Assembly (NCBI GenBank): GCA_030603605.1
Contig: JAUVXN010000024.1
Span: forward strand, 1 to 14,201
Origin: Dehalococcoidales bacterium
GTDB lineage: Bacteria; Chloroflexota; Dehalococcoidia; Dehalococcoidales; RBG-16-60-22
DNA: 14,201 nucleotides
Reading direction: 5' to 3'
In this document: positions 1 through 6,823 of the stretch, one piece after another
How positions within the stretch are numbered: position 1 is the stretch's first letter
How the letters are laid out: each line of letters starts with the position of its first letter
The notes under the pieces: model-generated
Told to the model about the DNA's origin: nothing
Database searches by the model: none
Seen by the model: only the letters and a program-made list of their open reading frames with translations
Program-made: the position numbers and the translations under genes

Positions 1-1050
1 CCAGACAGTAAAATACAGTTACTGCACCCTTATTTGGAGCGTGAAGGGAGTCGTGACTGGTATAAGGGAACCGCCGATGCTATATATCAAAACTTACAGT
101 TTATTGAGGAGGAGAATGCTGAGCTGGTGCTAATCCTTAGCGGTGACCATGTTTACAAAATGGACTACTCTGGTATGCTCAAATTTCATGAAAAGACCGG
201 TGCGGAAGTTACTCTCGCCGTTACTCGCATGCCCAAAGAGGAGTTATATGAGTTTGGCACGGTAACAGTGGACGAAGAGGGACGATTGACCAGCTTCCAG
301 GAAAAAGTTAAAGAACCAAAGAGTGACCTTGCCTCCATGGGTATTTACCTTTTCCAAAAGGATGTCCTGAAAAGATGGTTAGAGGAAGATGCCCAGCGCA
401 GGTCCTCCAAACATGATTTTGGTCGGAATATCTTCCCCCAAATGGTGGGCAATAGCAGTATTTTCGCCTATATTTTTGAGGGCTACTGGCGTGATGTCGG
501 TACGGTGCGAAGCTATTGGCAGGCTAATATGAAGCTACTCGATGACCCACCCTCCATCAAATTCAGTGCTGATTGGCCTGTCCGCACCGAAGAAGAGCAA
601 AGGCCACCGGCTGTCATTTCCCAGCGAGGCGACATTATTAACAGTATGATATCCAACGGCTGTGTTATTGATGGACGTGTGGAGAATTCAATCCTCTCAC
701 CAGGAGTCAAGGTAGCTAAAAATGCTGTAATCAAGCACTCAATTATCTTGTCCGATAGCGTTATTGGTCGGGATAGTGTCATTGACTATTCAATCCTGGA
801 CAAGGAAGTAGTAGTCGGCGCCGGCTCTCACGTTGGCTTTGGTGACGATTTCCAGGTTAACCAAAAGGAACCCGAAATGCTGAATACCGGGATAACCGTT
901 GTCGGTAAGGGAGCTAAGATTCCTGAAGGGATTAGGATAGGCCGTAATTGTGAAATCGCCTGTAGTGTCACCGAAGATAATTTTCCCAGCCTTGAAATTC
1001 AAAGTGGCGAAACAATCACCACAAGGCGGCGTCGCTCCAGCCGAAAGTAA
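1..1050 (+). CDS. glgC: Glucose-1-phosphate adenylyltransferase (ADP-glucose pyrophosphorylase), 5'-truncated by the window edge
   Basis: The enzyme makes ADP-glucose from ATP and glucose-1-phosphate, the committed cytosolic step of bacterial glycogen synthesis. The reading frame is open from base 1, so the TTG at 34 is an internal codon, not a start. The visible 349 residues are the C-terminal four fifths of a family usually near 420 residues; the N-terminal nucleotide-binding GGxGxRL region lies outside. Seen in order (fragment numbering): GTADA near 23, SGDHVYKMDY at 47-56, SMGIY at 112-116, DFGRNIFP near 139-146 and GYWRDVGT at 161-168, all strong GlgC signatures. A left-handed beta-helix of hexapeptide-like repeats follows from about 206 to 281. 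The tail ends in a basic run (TTRRRRSSRK), which is not a standard GlgC feature. The stop is 48 bases before galT, suggesting one transcript. The identification is firm; the allosteric class cannot be judged without the N-terminus. Confidence 0.93.
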   Translation, partial: PDSKIQLLHPYLEREGSRDWYKGTADAIYQNLQFIEEENAELVLILSGDHVYKMDYSGMLKFHEKTGAEVTLAVTRMPKEELYEFGTVTVDEEGRLTSFQEKVKEPKSDLASMGIYLFQKDVLKRWLEEDAQRRSSKHDFGRNIFPQMVGNSSIFAYIFEGYWRDVGTVRSYWQANMKLLDDPPSIKFSADWPVRTEEEQRPPAVISQRGDIINSMISNGCVIDGRVENSILSPGVKVAKNAVIKHSIILSDSVIGRDSVIDYSILDKEVVVGAGSHVGFGDDFQVNQKEPEMLNTGITVVGKGAKIPEGIRIGRNCEIACSVTEDNFPSLEIQSGETITTRRRRSSRK

Positions 1051-1098
1051 TGAATATTAAGTCGGCCAGCTAACTCAAAATGAAAGGCAGAAGACAAA

Positions 1099-2175
1099 AT
1101 GTCGGAACTAAGACAAGACCCTACCACCAAAGCATGGGTGATAATAGCCCCGGAGAGGGCAAAACGCCCTCAGCCAGAGCTGAAAAAAAGGCGTGCCAAC
1201 AAGTTACCCGGTTGGGATGCATCCTGTCCGTTTTGTACGGGTAACGAAGACCAAACACCGGAAGAAGTCTTCAGGCTCCCCGTATCGAACCAGGTCTCAG
1301 ACTGGGATGTAAGAGTAGTGCCTAACCGTTTCGCAGCGCTATCGCCCGGAGAGAATAATGCTAGGATAGACGATGGACCTTTTTTCCGCAAAATGGACGG
1401 TTTCGGGATACACGAGATAATTATAGAAACCCCTTCTCATAATACACCAATGGCGTTGATGACATATGAGCAGGTGGAAAAGGTGCTGATAGCCTACCAG
1501 GAAAGATACAATGCGTTGAAGAAAAATCGGCAACTCAAGTTCATTACTATTTTCAAGAATCAGGGCTGGGCATCAGGGACATCGCTTGTACATCCCCACT
1601 CCCAGTTAGTGGCAACACCCATCATGGCTATTTACTACCGCCGAAAATTTGATGTCGCCCATGATTACTATGCTGATATGGGCAGGTGCCTTTACTGCGA
1701 TTTACTCGCTGAGGAGCTAGAGAAGCAAGAGAGAATCATTGCTGAGACGAAAGAATTCGTTGTCTTGCATCCTTACGCCTCACGTGTATCATATGAGACG
1801 TGGATTGTCCCCAAAAAACATTACGCATCCTTTGGACTTTGTCCAACGTCGCGTCTTGCCGAACTGGCCAGAGTGCTAAAGGATACTCTCCTTTGCTTAT
1901 ACCAGGGGCTTGATGACCCCGCCTTCAACTATATGATTGAAACATCAACTACAGCAGATGAAGAGGACCCGTATTACCACTGGCACATCAGAATAGTACC
2001 GAGGCTAACTACCATTGCCGGGTTTGAAATGGGCTCGGGTATCTATATAAGTACGGCACTGCCAGAACATACCGCCAGCCATATGAGAGAATGTGCCACC
2101 TCTCTAAGCCTTTATTCCAACTCAAGCAGTCGGGACAAAAAAGTCAACACCTCTGAGGTAGAATTCGGGAAATAA
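1099..2175 (+). CDS. galT: GalT-family nucleotidyltransferase (galactose-1-phosphate uridylyltransferase or related)
   Basis: The 358-residue product belongs to the GalT branch of the HIT superfamily, which transfers a nucleoside monophosphate between sugar phosphates through a covalent histidine-nucleotide intermediate. Visible motifs: DPTTKAWVIIAPERAKRP at the N-terminus, zinc-type CPFC at 43-46, VVPNRF at 73-78, H114 in TPSHN, and the active-site segment HPHSQ at 165-169 with H167 the expected nucleophile. A second CxxC is at 197-200, and YHWHIRIVPR at 293-302 supplies C-terminal histidines. The length matches the family. The ATG has only a weak purine-rich ribosome site (AAAGGCAG). The likely co-transcription with glgC raises an alternative: some GalT-like proteins (plant ADP-glucose phosphorylase) act on ADP-glucose. 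No galK or galE is visible. Family assignment is strong; the exact substrate is not settled by sequence. Confidence 0.9.
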   Translation: MSELRQDPTTKAWVIIAPERAKRPQPELKKRRANKLPGWDASCPFCTGNEDQTPEEVFRLPVSNQVSDWDVRVVPNRFAALSPGENNARIDDGPFFRKMDGFGIHEIIIETPSHNTPMALMTYEQVEKVLIAYQERYNALKKNRQLKFITIFKNQGWASGTSLVHPHSQLVATPIMAIYYRRKFDVAHDYYADMGRCLYCDLLAEELEKQERIIAETKEFVVLHPYASRVSYETWIVPKKHYASFGLCPTSRLAELARVLKDTLLCLYQGLDDPAFNYMIETSTTADEEDPYYHWHIRIVPRLTTIAGFEMGSGIYISTALPEHTASHMRECATSLSLYSNSSSRDKKVNTSEVEFGK

Positions 2176-2207
2176 TCAGCATTTTACGCTTGAATGGTAA
2201 AGCAGTC

Positions 2208-3020
2208 TTAGTGTGACTTGGGGAGTATGGTTTCGTCCAGCCACTTTAGAAAAGCCTCCACCTCACCCACCCCCCTGAGGAGTAAATCGGCTCTTTCGGC
2301 AACATTTGGTGGCGTTTCTTCCCCAACCACCCCGAGGGCCAAACCTTTAAATGCAGGGCTACGCGATAAGGCATGCATAGTATCGAAGGCATCTATATCA
2401 GCAACGTCGTCTCCCATATAGACAGCAGCCCCAAGATGATAGCTCTCAATGATTTCCTTCAATACTGACCCTTTAGTTATCTCAATCGGAGGACGAAGCT
2501 CAATAACGGTTCTAGCCTTATCAATATTAAACGGTCGGGCAGCGGAGGAACGGCTTATTTCTTCCAGGATGGTATCTCTCACCTTTTCCCGATGAGGCAA
2601 TGTCCGGTAGTGGAAAACGAGCCCGGCACCTTTATCCTCAAAGACAACTCCCAGAGGGTGGAGAATTGGACCCAGCTCCTTGATGGCAACAGCGGTTTTC
2701 CCTACATAGCTTTGTGCTTCTGGCCTAATTTCGACCTGCCCCTTAAACCATCGTTCCAGGCCATGATTGCCATAGTAGACCACCCCGTCTACACCCACCA
2801 GGCGTCTCAATACCTCGGTTAACCTCCCGGAAATAGCCGCCACCACGGGCAGACGCTTGACTAAAGACCTGAGGTGCTTTTTGCATCCGGGGGTAACCTT
2901 CACTGCCTCAGCAGTAGGGGCAATTTCAGCGATGGTTCCATCAACATCGAAAATCAGGCCAAACGGCTGGGTAAACACCACTTTTTTTACTTGCTCCAGA
3001 TTAGAAACCAGATAATTCAT
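2208..3020 (-). CDS. otsB: Trehalose-6-phosphate phosphatase (HAD superfamily)
   Basis: The enzyme hydrolyses trehalose-6-phosphate to trehalose and is a cytosolic HAD-type phosphatase. With the chosen start it has 270 residues, normal for OtsB. Seen: the nucleophile motif DVDGT at 25-29 (D25 nucleophile, D27 acid/base), SGR at 64-66 (motif II), GNHGLE at 84-89, K184 in ITKG (motif III) and GDDVADIDAF at 203-212 (motif IV metal ligands). An in-frame ATG lies 21 bases upstream at 3041, but I prefer 3020: AAAGGTG sits about 8 bases before it, and the predicted transcription start (about 3039) falls inside the upstream ATG. The gene runs convergent to galT (32-base gap) and divergent from the glycosyltransferase. 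No OtsA synthase is in the window, so the source of trehalose-6-phosphate is unknown; another phosphorylated sugar as substrate is possible. Confidence 0.91.
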   Translation of the reverse strand: MNYLVSNLEQVKKVVFTQPFGLIFDVDGTIAEIAPTAEAVKVTPGCKKHLRSLVKRLPVVAAISGRLTEVLRRLVGVDGVVYYGNHGLERWFKGQVEIRPEAQSYVGKTAVAIKELGPILHPLGVVFEDKGAGLVFHYRTLPHREKVRDTILEEISRSSAARPFNIDKARTVIELRPPIEITKGSVLKEIIESYHLGAAVYMGDDVADIDAFDTMHALSRSPAFKGLALGVVGEETPPNVAERADLLLRGVGEVEAFLKWLDETILPKSH

Positions 3021-3045
3021 CTGAGGTTCACCTTTCTTCATTATC

Positions 3046-3074
3046 AGGATAACTTAGCCAAGAGGAAGTGTCAA
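3046..3074 (-). promoter_or_regulatory. Predicted sigma-70-type promoter of otsB
   Basis: Read on the minus strand there is a perfect TTGACA (-35, 3069-3074), a 17-base spacer and TATCCT (-10, 3046-3051). The expected transcription start is near 3039, giving a leader of about 19 bases that holds the AAAGGTG ribosome site in front of the ATG at 3020. It lies back-to-back with the promoter of the divergent glycosyltransferase gene. Confidence 0.6.
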
Positions 3075-3090
3075 TCGGTTAAAAGTTCGT

Positions 3091-3127
3091 CTAAGGCTTT
3101 GTTAGCTGAAGGTTTCCTTGCTAAGGC
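3091..3127. repeat. Short direct and inverted repeats between divergent promoters (possible operator)
   Basis: CTAAGGC occurs at 3091-3097 and again at 3121-3127, exactly 30 bases (about three helical turns) apart. Between and over the second copy lie nested inverted repeats: TTAGC (3102-3106) with GCTAA (3120-3124), AAGG-TTT-CCTT (3109-3119), and CCTT-GCT-AAGG (3116-3126). The last covers the -35 box of the plus-strand promoter. This could be a regulator site controlling one or both divergent genes. The repeats are short and may be chance. Confidence 0.3.
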
Positions 3128-3146
3128 AACACTTATCTGGTATAAT
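3118..3146 (+). promoter_or_regulatory. Predicted extended -10 promoter of the membrane glycosyltransferase
   Basis: TTGCTA (-35, 3118-3123), a 17-base spacer and a perfect TATAAT (-10, 3141-3146) preceded by TGG, an extended -10 element. Transcription should start near 3153, leaving a leader of about 30 bases that contains GGGAGG (3171-3176) before the ATG at 3183. It shows that the upstream part of the open frame (from 2874) is not translated as part of this gene. Confidence 0.65.
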
Positions 3147-3182
3147 CCGCACTTAAAAGAGCTGTTTTTTGGGAGGTTGTCC

Positions 3183-4898
3183 ATGAAGAACGCAAAGCAG
3201 CAGAAACGGAGTAAAAAATCCAACTCGGCTCCTGACCTGGTCTCCAAGAAAAACACAATGTATCTAATAATCCTGGGGGTCTGGCTAGTCTCCCTGGTCT
3301 TACTGGCGATAAACGCCGCTTCCACCTACGGCATGCCAGAATCTGCCGGTCTTTGGATTTTAGTTGTGCTCACGGCAATCTGCCTCGCCATCTTTTGGTT
3401 CTACGCTCTCTACCATTACGGACTGGTGGTCTTCCGACAGACAGGCAAGATAAAGCATAGGGTAAAGGTAGAAGAAAGGGGCGAAGCCGGTTTCCCCCAT
3501 ATAGCTCTTCTCTATACAACGGTAGACGATTTCGGATATGACGCTGCCTTAAGTTGTGTCAATCAAGACTACCCCAACTTTCATGTTTTCATTGTCGATG
3601 TGAGTCAGGGACAGCAAGGAAGAGACCAGGTAGATGAATTCCACAAAGAATTCCCACAAAAGACCACCATCGTCAGACGAGAAAAGCTGGAGGGGTTCAA
3701 GGCCCGCAGCCTCAACCTGGCTTTAGCCAACCAAGCTAAGGGATATGAATTCTTTGCTCTTTGTGATGCTGACGGGATACTAGCCAAGGACTTCTTGCAG
3801 AAGACCTCTTTTTACATTCAGCAGGATAAGCTAATCGGATTTGTACAGGCAAACCATGATAGCGGTTCCAGCACCAGAAATGCGTTTACCGAACATTTCC
3901 TCGCCGAAACTCTAATTCGCTGGGAGCATAATAATGTCCCGCGGAATCACTACGGGTTCCCCCTTATGCTGGGGCACGGGGTTCTTGTCCGCACTGAAGC
4001 CTACTCCAAGGCAGGAGGCTTCCCCGAAGTTGTCGCCGAGGATGTAGCTTTTACCATAGCCTTGCGTGATGCCGGATACACCGGATTTTTCGCCGAAGAC
4101 ATAGTCTGTAGTGAAGGTGTCCCGGAGAATTTGGGACAGCTGAGAAAACGCACCTACCGCATGACCATGGCCGATACTGAGACCTTCGCCCAGCATACTG
4201 TGCCCTTTATTAAGTCCGCCTCAGCTTCTTTCGCCGAAAAATGGGACATTATAGCCCATACGTTGAGAAGGACGGCTACTTCCCTATTTCTGCCCTACGT
4301 ATTGTTTTTACTGGCCATCTCCTTTGTTTCCGTCAATGTTATGACTACCACTGCCTGGGGGCTGGTGGCTTTCGGCTGGCTGGCCGCATTAAGCCCCTTA
4401 GTCCGGGTAGTGGTTGGCCGGTACCGCACACCAATAAAGATGTTCCGACACCTGAGCCAGGTAACCTGTGCCTATGTTTCGTTTTATCTGCATACCACTA
4501 TCGCCATCCTAGCCTTTATCGTCGCCCGGAGAGCCCACTTTATTGTCACCGGGGCAAAAGTCAAAGAGAAGGACAAAATGAGGCGAGGGTTCAGAGAAAC
4601 CGTAGCTCGCTTAAACCCGAACAGCAAGCCTATGGCATCCGCCTCCATTATCCTTGCACTGCTCTTAATGGCCTGGGCTATCTACTCCCTTAATCTGGCG
4701 CTCCTGGGGCTTGCCCTGGCTATTGTCTCGCCGGTAATCCAGAATAGCTTCGGGTGGAAACAGAAACCAGCTGAGGCTACCGCCTGGCTGGCGCTGCTGC
4801 TTATTTTCGCCGGGGCAGTGCTGGGACCGCTAGGGGTGGTTGGCCCTCAATGGCAATATCTGGTTCCGGTAGGGTTCTCGGTAATGATTCGCACCTAA
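3183..4898 (+). CDS. Polytopic membrane glycosyltransferase, family 2
   Basis: The 571-residue protein should transfer sugar from a nucleotide sugar to an acceptor at the cytoplasmic membrane; the product is unknown. Two hydrophobic segments (about 26-48 and 55-84) precede a GT-A domain (about 104-330) with CDADG at 194-198 (metal-binding DxD), GHGVLVR at 264-270 and AEDVAF at 285-290 (likely catalytic ED). QLRKRTYRM at 319-327 stands where processive cellulose-synthase-like enzymes have Q/RxxRW; the tryptophan is absent. About five more hydrophobic segments follow (364-388, 392-412, 425-448, 486-518, 533-568). The start was chosen from GGGAGG five bases or so upstream of the ATG and from the promoter just before it. 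It diverges from otsB and lies near glgC/galT, suggesting an exopolysaccharide, beta-glucan or similar polymer. A glycolipid synthase is the main alternative. Confidence 0.85.
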   Translation: MKNAKQQKRSKKSNSAPDLVSKKNTMYLIILGVWLVSLVLLAINAASTYGMPESAGLWILVVLTAICLAIFWFYALYHYGLVVFRQTGKIKHRVKVEERGEAGFPHIALLYTTVDDFGYDAALSCVNQDYPNFHVFIVDVSQGQQGRDQVDEFHKEFPQKTTIVRREKLEGFKARSLNLALANQAKGYEFFALCDADGILAKDFLQKTSFYIQQDKLIGFVQANHDSGSSTRNAFTEHFLAETLIRWEHNNVPRNHYGFPLMLGHGVLVRTEAYSKAGGFPEVVAEDVAFTIALRDAGYTGFFAEDIVCSEGVPENLGQLRKRTYRMTMADTETFAQHTVPFIKSASASFAEKWDIIAHTLRRTATSLFLPYVLFLLAISFVSVNVMTTTAWGLVAFGWLAALSPLVRVVVGRYRTPIKMFRHLSQVTCAYVSFYLHTTIAILAFIVARRAHFIVTGAKVKEKDKMRRGFRETVARLNPNSKPMASASIILALLLMAWAIYSLNLALLGLALAIVSPVIQNSFGWKQKPAEATAWLALLLIFAGAVLGPLGVVGPQWQYLVPVGFSVMIRT

Positions 4899-5203
4899 CC
4901 AATGCTGGGGAAGCAAACTGCCCCATCATTTGAATCACGGGCTTCCAAGAGTCGTTACCGTATTTATCAGTCTGGCTACCCATGCCGGCTCAATCTTCAT
5001 CAGGCTTGCTATCATTATTCTAAGCCACCAAGCAGAACACGGGAAACAGCACCACAGTGTATTGACAATTGTCATTTATTGTGCGCATAATATGGACAGG
5101 TGACATAATCTGACAGCCTTTAGCTCCCGTGGCAGACAAGATGAAGGATAAAGATAAGACAAAAGGGCAACAAAAGGCAGGATAATTGGGATGGAAGAAG
5201 TAG
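4899..5203. other. Intergenic region with regulator promoter; no convincing gene
   Basis: These 305 bases separate the glycosyltransferase from the response regulator. A frame open from about 4888 to 5104 reads a hydrophobic stretch (VVTVFISLATHAGSIFIRLA) but has no credible start or ribosome site. It could be a degraded remnant or chance. TGGGG/CCCCA (about 4906-4925) can form a weak 5-bp hairpin without a T-tract, so it is a poor terminator. The 3' third carries the promoter and palindrome of the next gene. Confidence 0.5.
5062..5091 (+). promoter_or_regulatory. Predicted promoter of the HD-GYP regulator with a palindrome over the -35 box
   Basis: A perfect TTGACA (-35, 5062-5067), an 18-base spacer and CATAAT (-10, 5086-5091) predict a transcription start near 5098 and a leader of about 105 bases. 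The -35 box is embedded in the perfect 12-base palindrome TGACAATTGTCA (5063-5074), a plausible repressor operator. TGACA recurs at 5101-5105 and 5111-5115, just downstream of the start. Confidence 0.6.
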
Positions 5204-6628
5204 ATGGACAAAAAAGAGAGTATCCTTATCATTGACGACGACGAGAGTGCCTGCAGAATGCTGTCGCTTATGCTTGGCAAGAGGGGCTACGAGACGGAGA
5301 CGGCCGGGACAGGGCAAGAGGCACTGGAGAAGGTAAAGGAAAGATTCTTCAATGTGGCTCTACTGGACGTCAGACTTCCCGATATGGAAGGGGTAGAGCT
5401 ACTAGAGCCCTTGAGGAGAATGCACCCTGACATAGCGATAATCGTGCTCACCGCCTATGCCTCTGTGGAAACAGCAATGCAGGCTGTGAATAAAGGGGCA
5501 CAAGCCTACATCACCAAGCCTTTTGATGTGACCGAGCTCTTGACTACCCTCACCGAGGCGCTGGGAAAGCAGCGCCTGATAATGGAGAACAAGAGGCTGT
5601 ATGAGGAGGCTCAGCGGGAACTGAGCGAGCGGAAACGGGCAGAACATGATTTAGCCGAACGTGTAAAGGAAATCAAGTGTCTTTACGATGTTGCTAATAT
5701 TGCTGAGAGACCGGGTGTTAGCCTGGATGAAATATATCAAGAAACTGCTAATCTGCTTCCAACCGGCTGGCAGTATCCAGAAATGACCTGTGCCAAGATA
5801 ACTATTGGCGATAAAGAATTTAAAACCGATAACTTTAAGACTACGAAATGGGAGCAGTCAGCCAACATAAATGTAAACGGGCAAAAGGAAGGAACCGTAG
5901 AAGTCTATTATCTAGAAGCGATGCTAGAGATTGATGAAGGACCGTTCTTAGAAGAAGAGAGGCTGTTAATAGAAGCTGTGGCTAATCGGTTGGGGGACGT
6001 CACCGAGCGCAAGCGGGCGGAGGAGGAACTTAAACGGTATTCGCAGAAGTTACAAGAGCTAATAGATAACATCACCAAAGCTGTCGCCTTAACCACCGCA
6101 ATGCGTGACCCATATACGTCTGCCCACCAGCAGAGGGTAACCCAGCTCGCCTGTGCCATAGCCGAGGGGATGGGCCTCAACAAGGAGACGCTCACCGAAA
6201 TCCGTATCGCCGGGTCCCTTCACGATATCGGCAAGATGCATATACCCAGTGAAATTCTCACTAAGCCCGGTAAATTAACTGACACCGAATTCGATATGAT
6301 TAAAACCCACTCCAAAGTCGGTTACGACATATTGAAAACGATAGACTTCCCGTGGCCAATTGCCCCAATCGTGCTCCAACATCACGAAAGAGCGGATGGT
6401 TCGGGGTATCCTTCAGGTTTATCAGCCGAAGACGTCCTGCCGGAAGCAAGAATCCTGGCGGTAGCTGATGTTGTTGAGGCTATGGCTTCTCACCGCCCCT
6501 ACCGACCCGCCCTCGGCATAGATAAAGCCCTAGAGGAAATCTCCCAGAAAAAGGGCATCCTCTATGACCCTGAGGTGGTAGACGCTTGCTTGAAGCTTTT
6601 TAAAGAGAAGGGGTTTAAGTTCGAGTAA
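5204..6628 (+). CDS. Response regulator with GAF-like region and HD-GYP phosphodiesterase domain
   Basis: This 474-residue cytosolic protein probably degrades cyclic di-GMP in response to a phosphorelay (RpfG-type architecture). Residues 5-120 are a receiver domain: acidic pocket D11/D12, phospho-acceptor D55 in LLDVRLPD, T83 and K105 in TKPF. Charged helices around 125-155 look like a coiled coil. Residues about 155-265 resemble a small GAF domain, and a second KRAEEEL coiled segment follows near 270-288. The HD-GYP domain (about 290-474) is intact: H308 in SAHQQR, H340-D341 in SLHDIGK, HHERADGSGYP at 393-403 and AD at 421-422. The ATG follows GGAAGAAG. No sensor kinase adjoins it, so the partner must be elsewhere. 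It appears to be monocistronic behind its own promoter. The in vivo nucleotide substrate is inferred from the family. Confidence 0.92.
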   Translation: MDKKESILIIDDDESACRMLSLMLGKRGYETETAGTGQEALEKVKERFFNVALLDVRLPDMEGVELLEPLRRMHPDIAIIVLTAYASVETAMQAVNKGAQAYITKPFDVTELLTTLTEALGKQRLIMENKRLYEEAQRELSERKRAEHDLAERVKEIKCLYDVANIAERPGVSLDEIYQETANLLPTGWQYPEMTCAKITIGDKEFKTDNFKTTKWEQSANINVNGQKEGTVEVYYLEAMLEIDEGPFLEEERLLIEAVANRLGDVTERKRAEEELKRYSQKLQELIDNITKAVALTTAMRDPYTSAHQQRVTQLACAIAEGMGLNKETLTEIRIAGSLHDIGKMHIPSEILTKPGKLTDTEFDMIKTHSKVGYDILKTIDFPWPIAPIVLQHHERADGSGYPSGLSAEDVLPEARILAVADVVEAMASHRPYRPALGIDKALEEISQKKGILYDPEVVDACLKLFKEKGFKFE

Positions 6629-6736
6629 GCGCCGGTAATCCATTCGGGGCCTTTTTGATGGCCGCCACTTCCCCAAAGTAAAGAGCCGAGGGAACAAGGT
6701 CCTGCGAGTTTCCTCTTCCCCAGCTTATACCTTAAG

Positions 6737-6745
6737 TGCTACAAT
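6737..6745 (+). promoter_or_regulatory. Possible extended -10 promoter element upstream of cinA
   Basis: TGC-TACAAT (6737-6745) is an extended -10 element closely matching the TGC-TACAAG used in front of the glycine riboswitch. The -35 region is poor (TTCCCC about 18 bases upstream). A second TACAAT lies at 6773-6778, also without a clear -35. The rest of the 195-base spacer after the HD-GYP gene shows no good terminator. Confidence 0.35.
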
Positions 6746-6823
6746 TCCAGTGCAACTTATAGACCTTGCCAGTACAATCGGAATTAATTTCCTGGCAACA
6801 GGAACAACTGCAAAGGAGTCAAG

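Noticed and set aside
34..36. TTG at 34 as the glgC start
   Set aside because: The frame is open to base 1, and the missing N-terminal catalytic region shows that the gene continues outside the window.
2176..2207. Bidirectional terminator between galT and otsB
   Set aside because: TTTAC/GTAAA gives only a 5-bp AT-rich stem with no T-tract on either side.
2874..3182. N-terminal extension of the glycosyltransferase frame back to 2874
   Set aside because: It overlaps otsB antisense and the divergent promoters. A strong ribosome site and a TATAAT promoter directly precede the ATG at 3183, and the extra residues show no family similarity.
6640..6720. Terminator after the HD-GYP gene
   Set aside because: GGCC-TTTTTGAT-GGCC and an imperfect GAGGGAAC/GTTTCCTC pair were seen, but neither is followed by a T-tract and both stems are short or mismatched.
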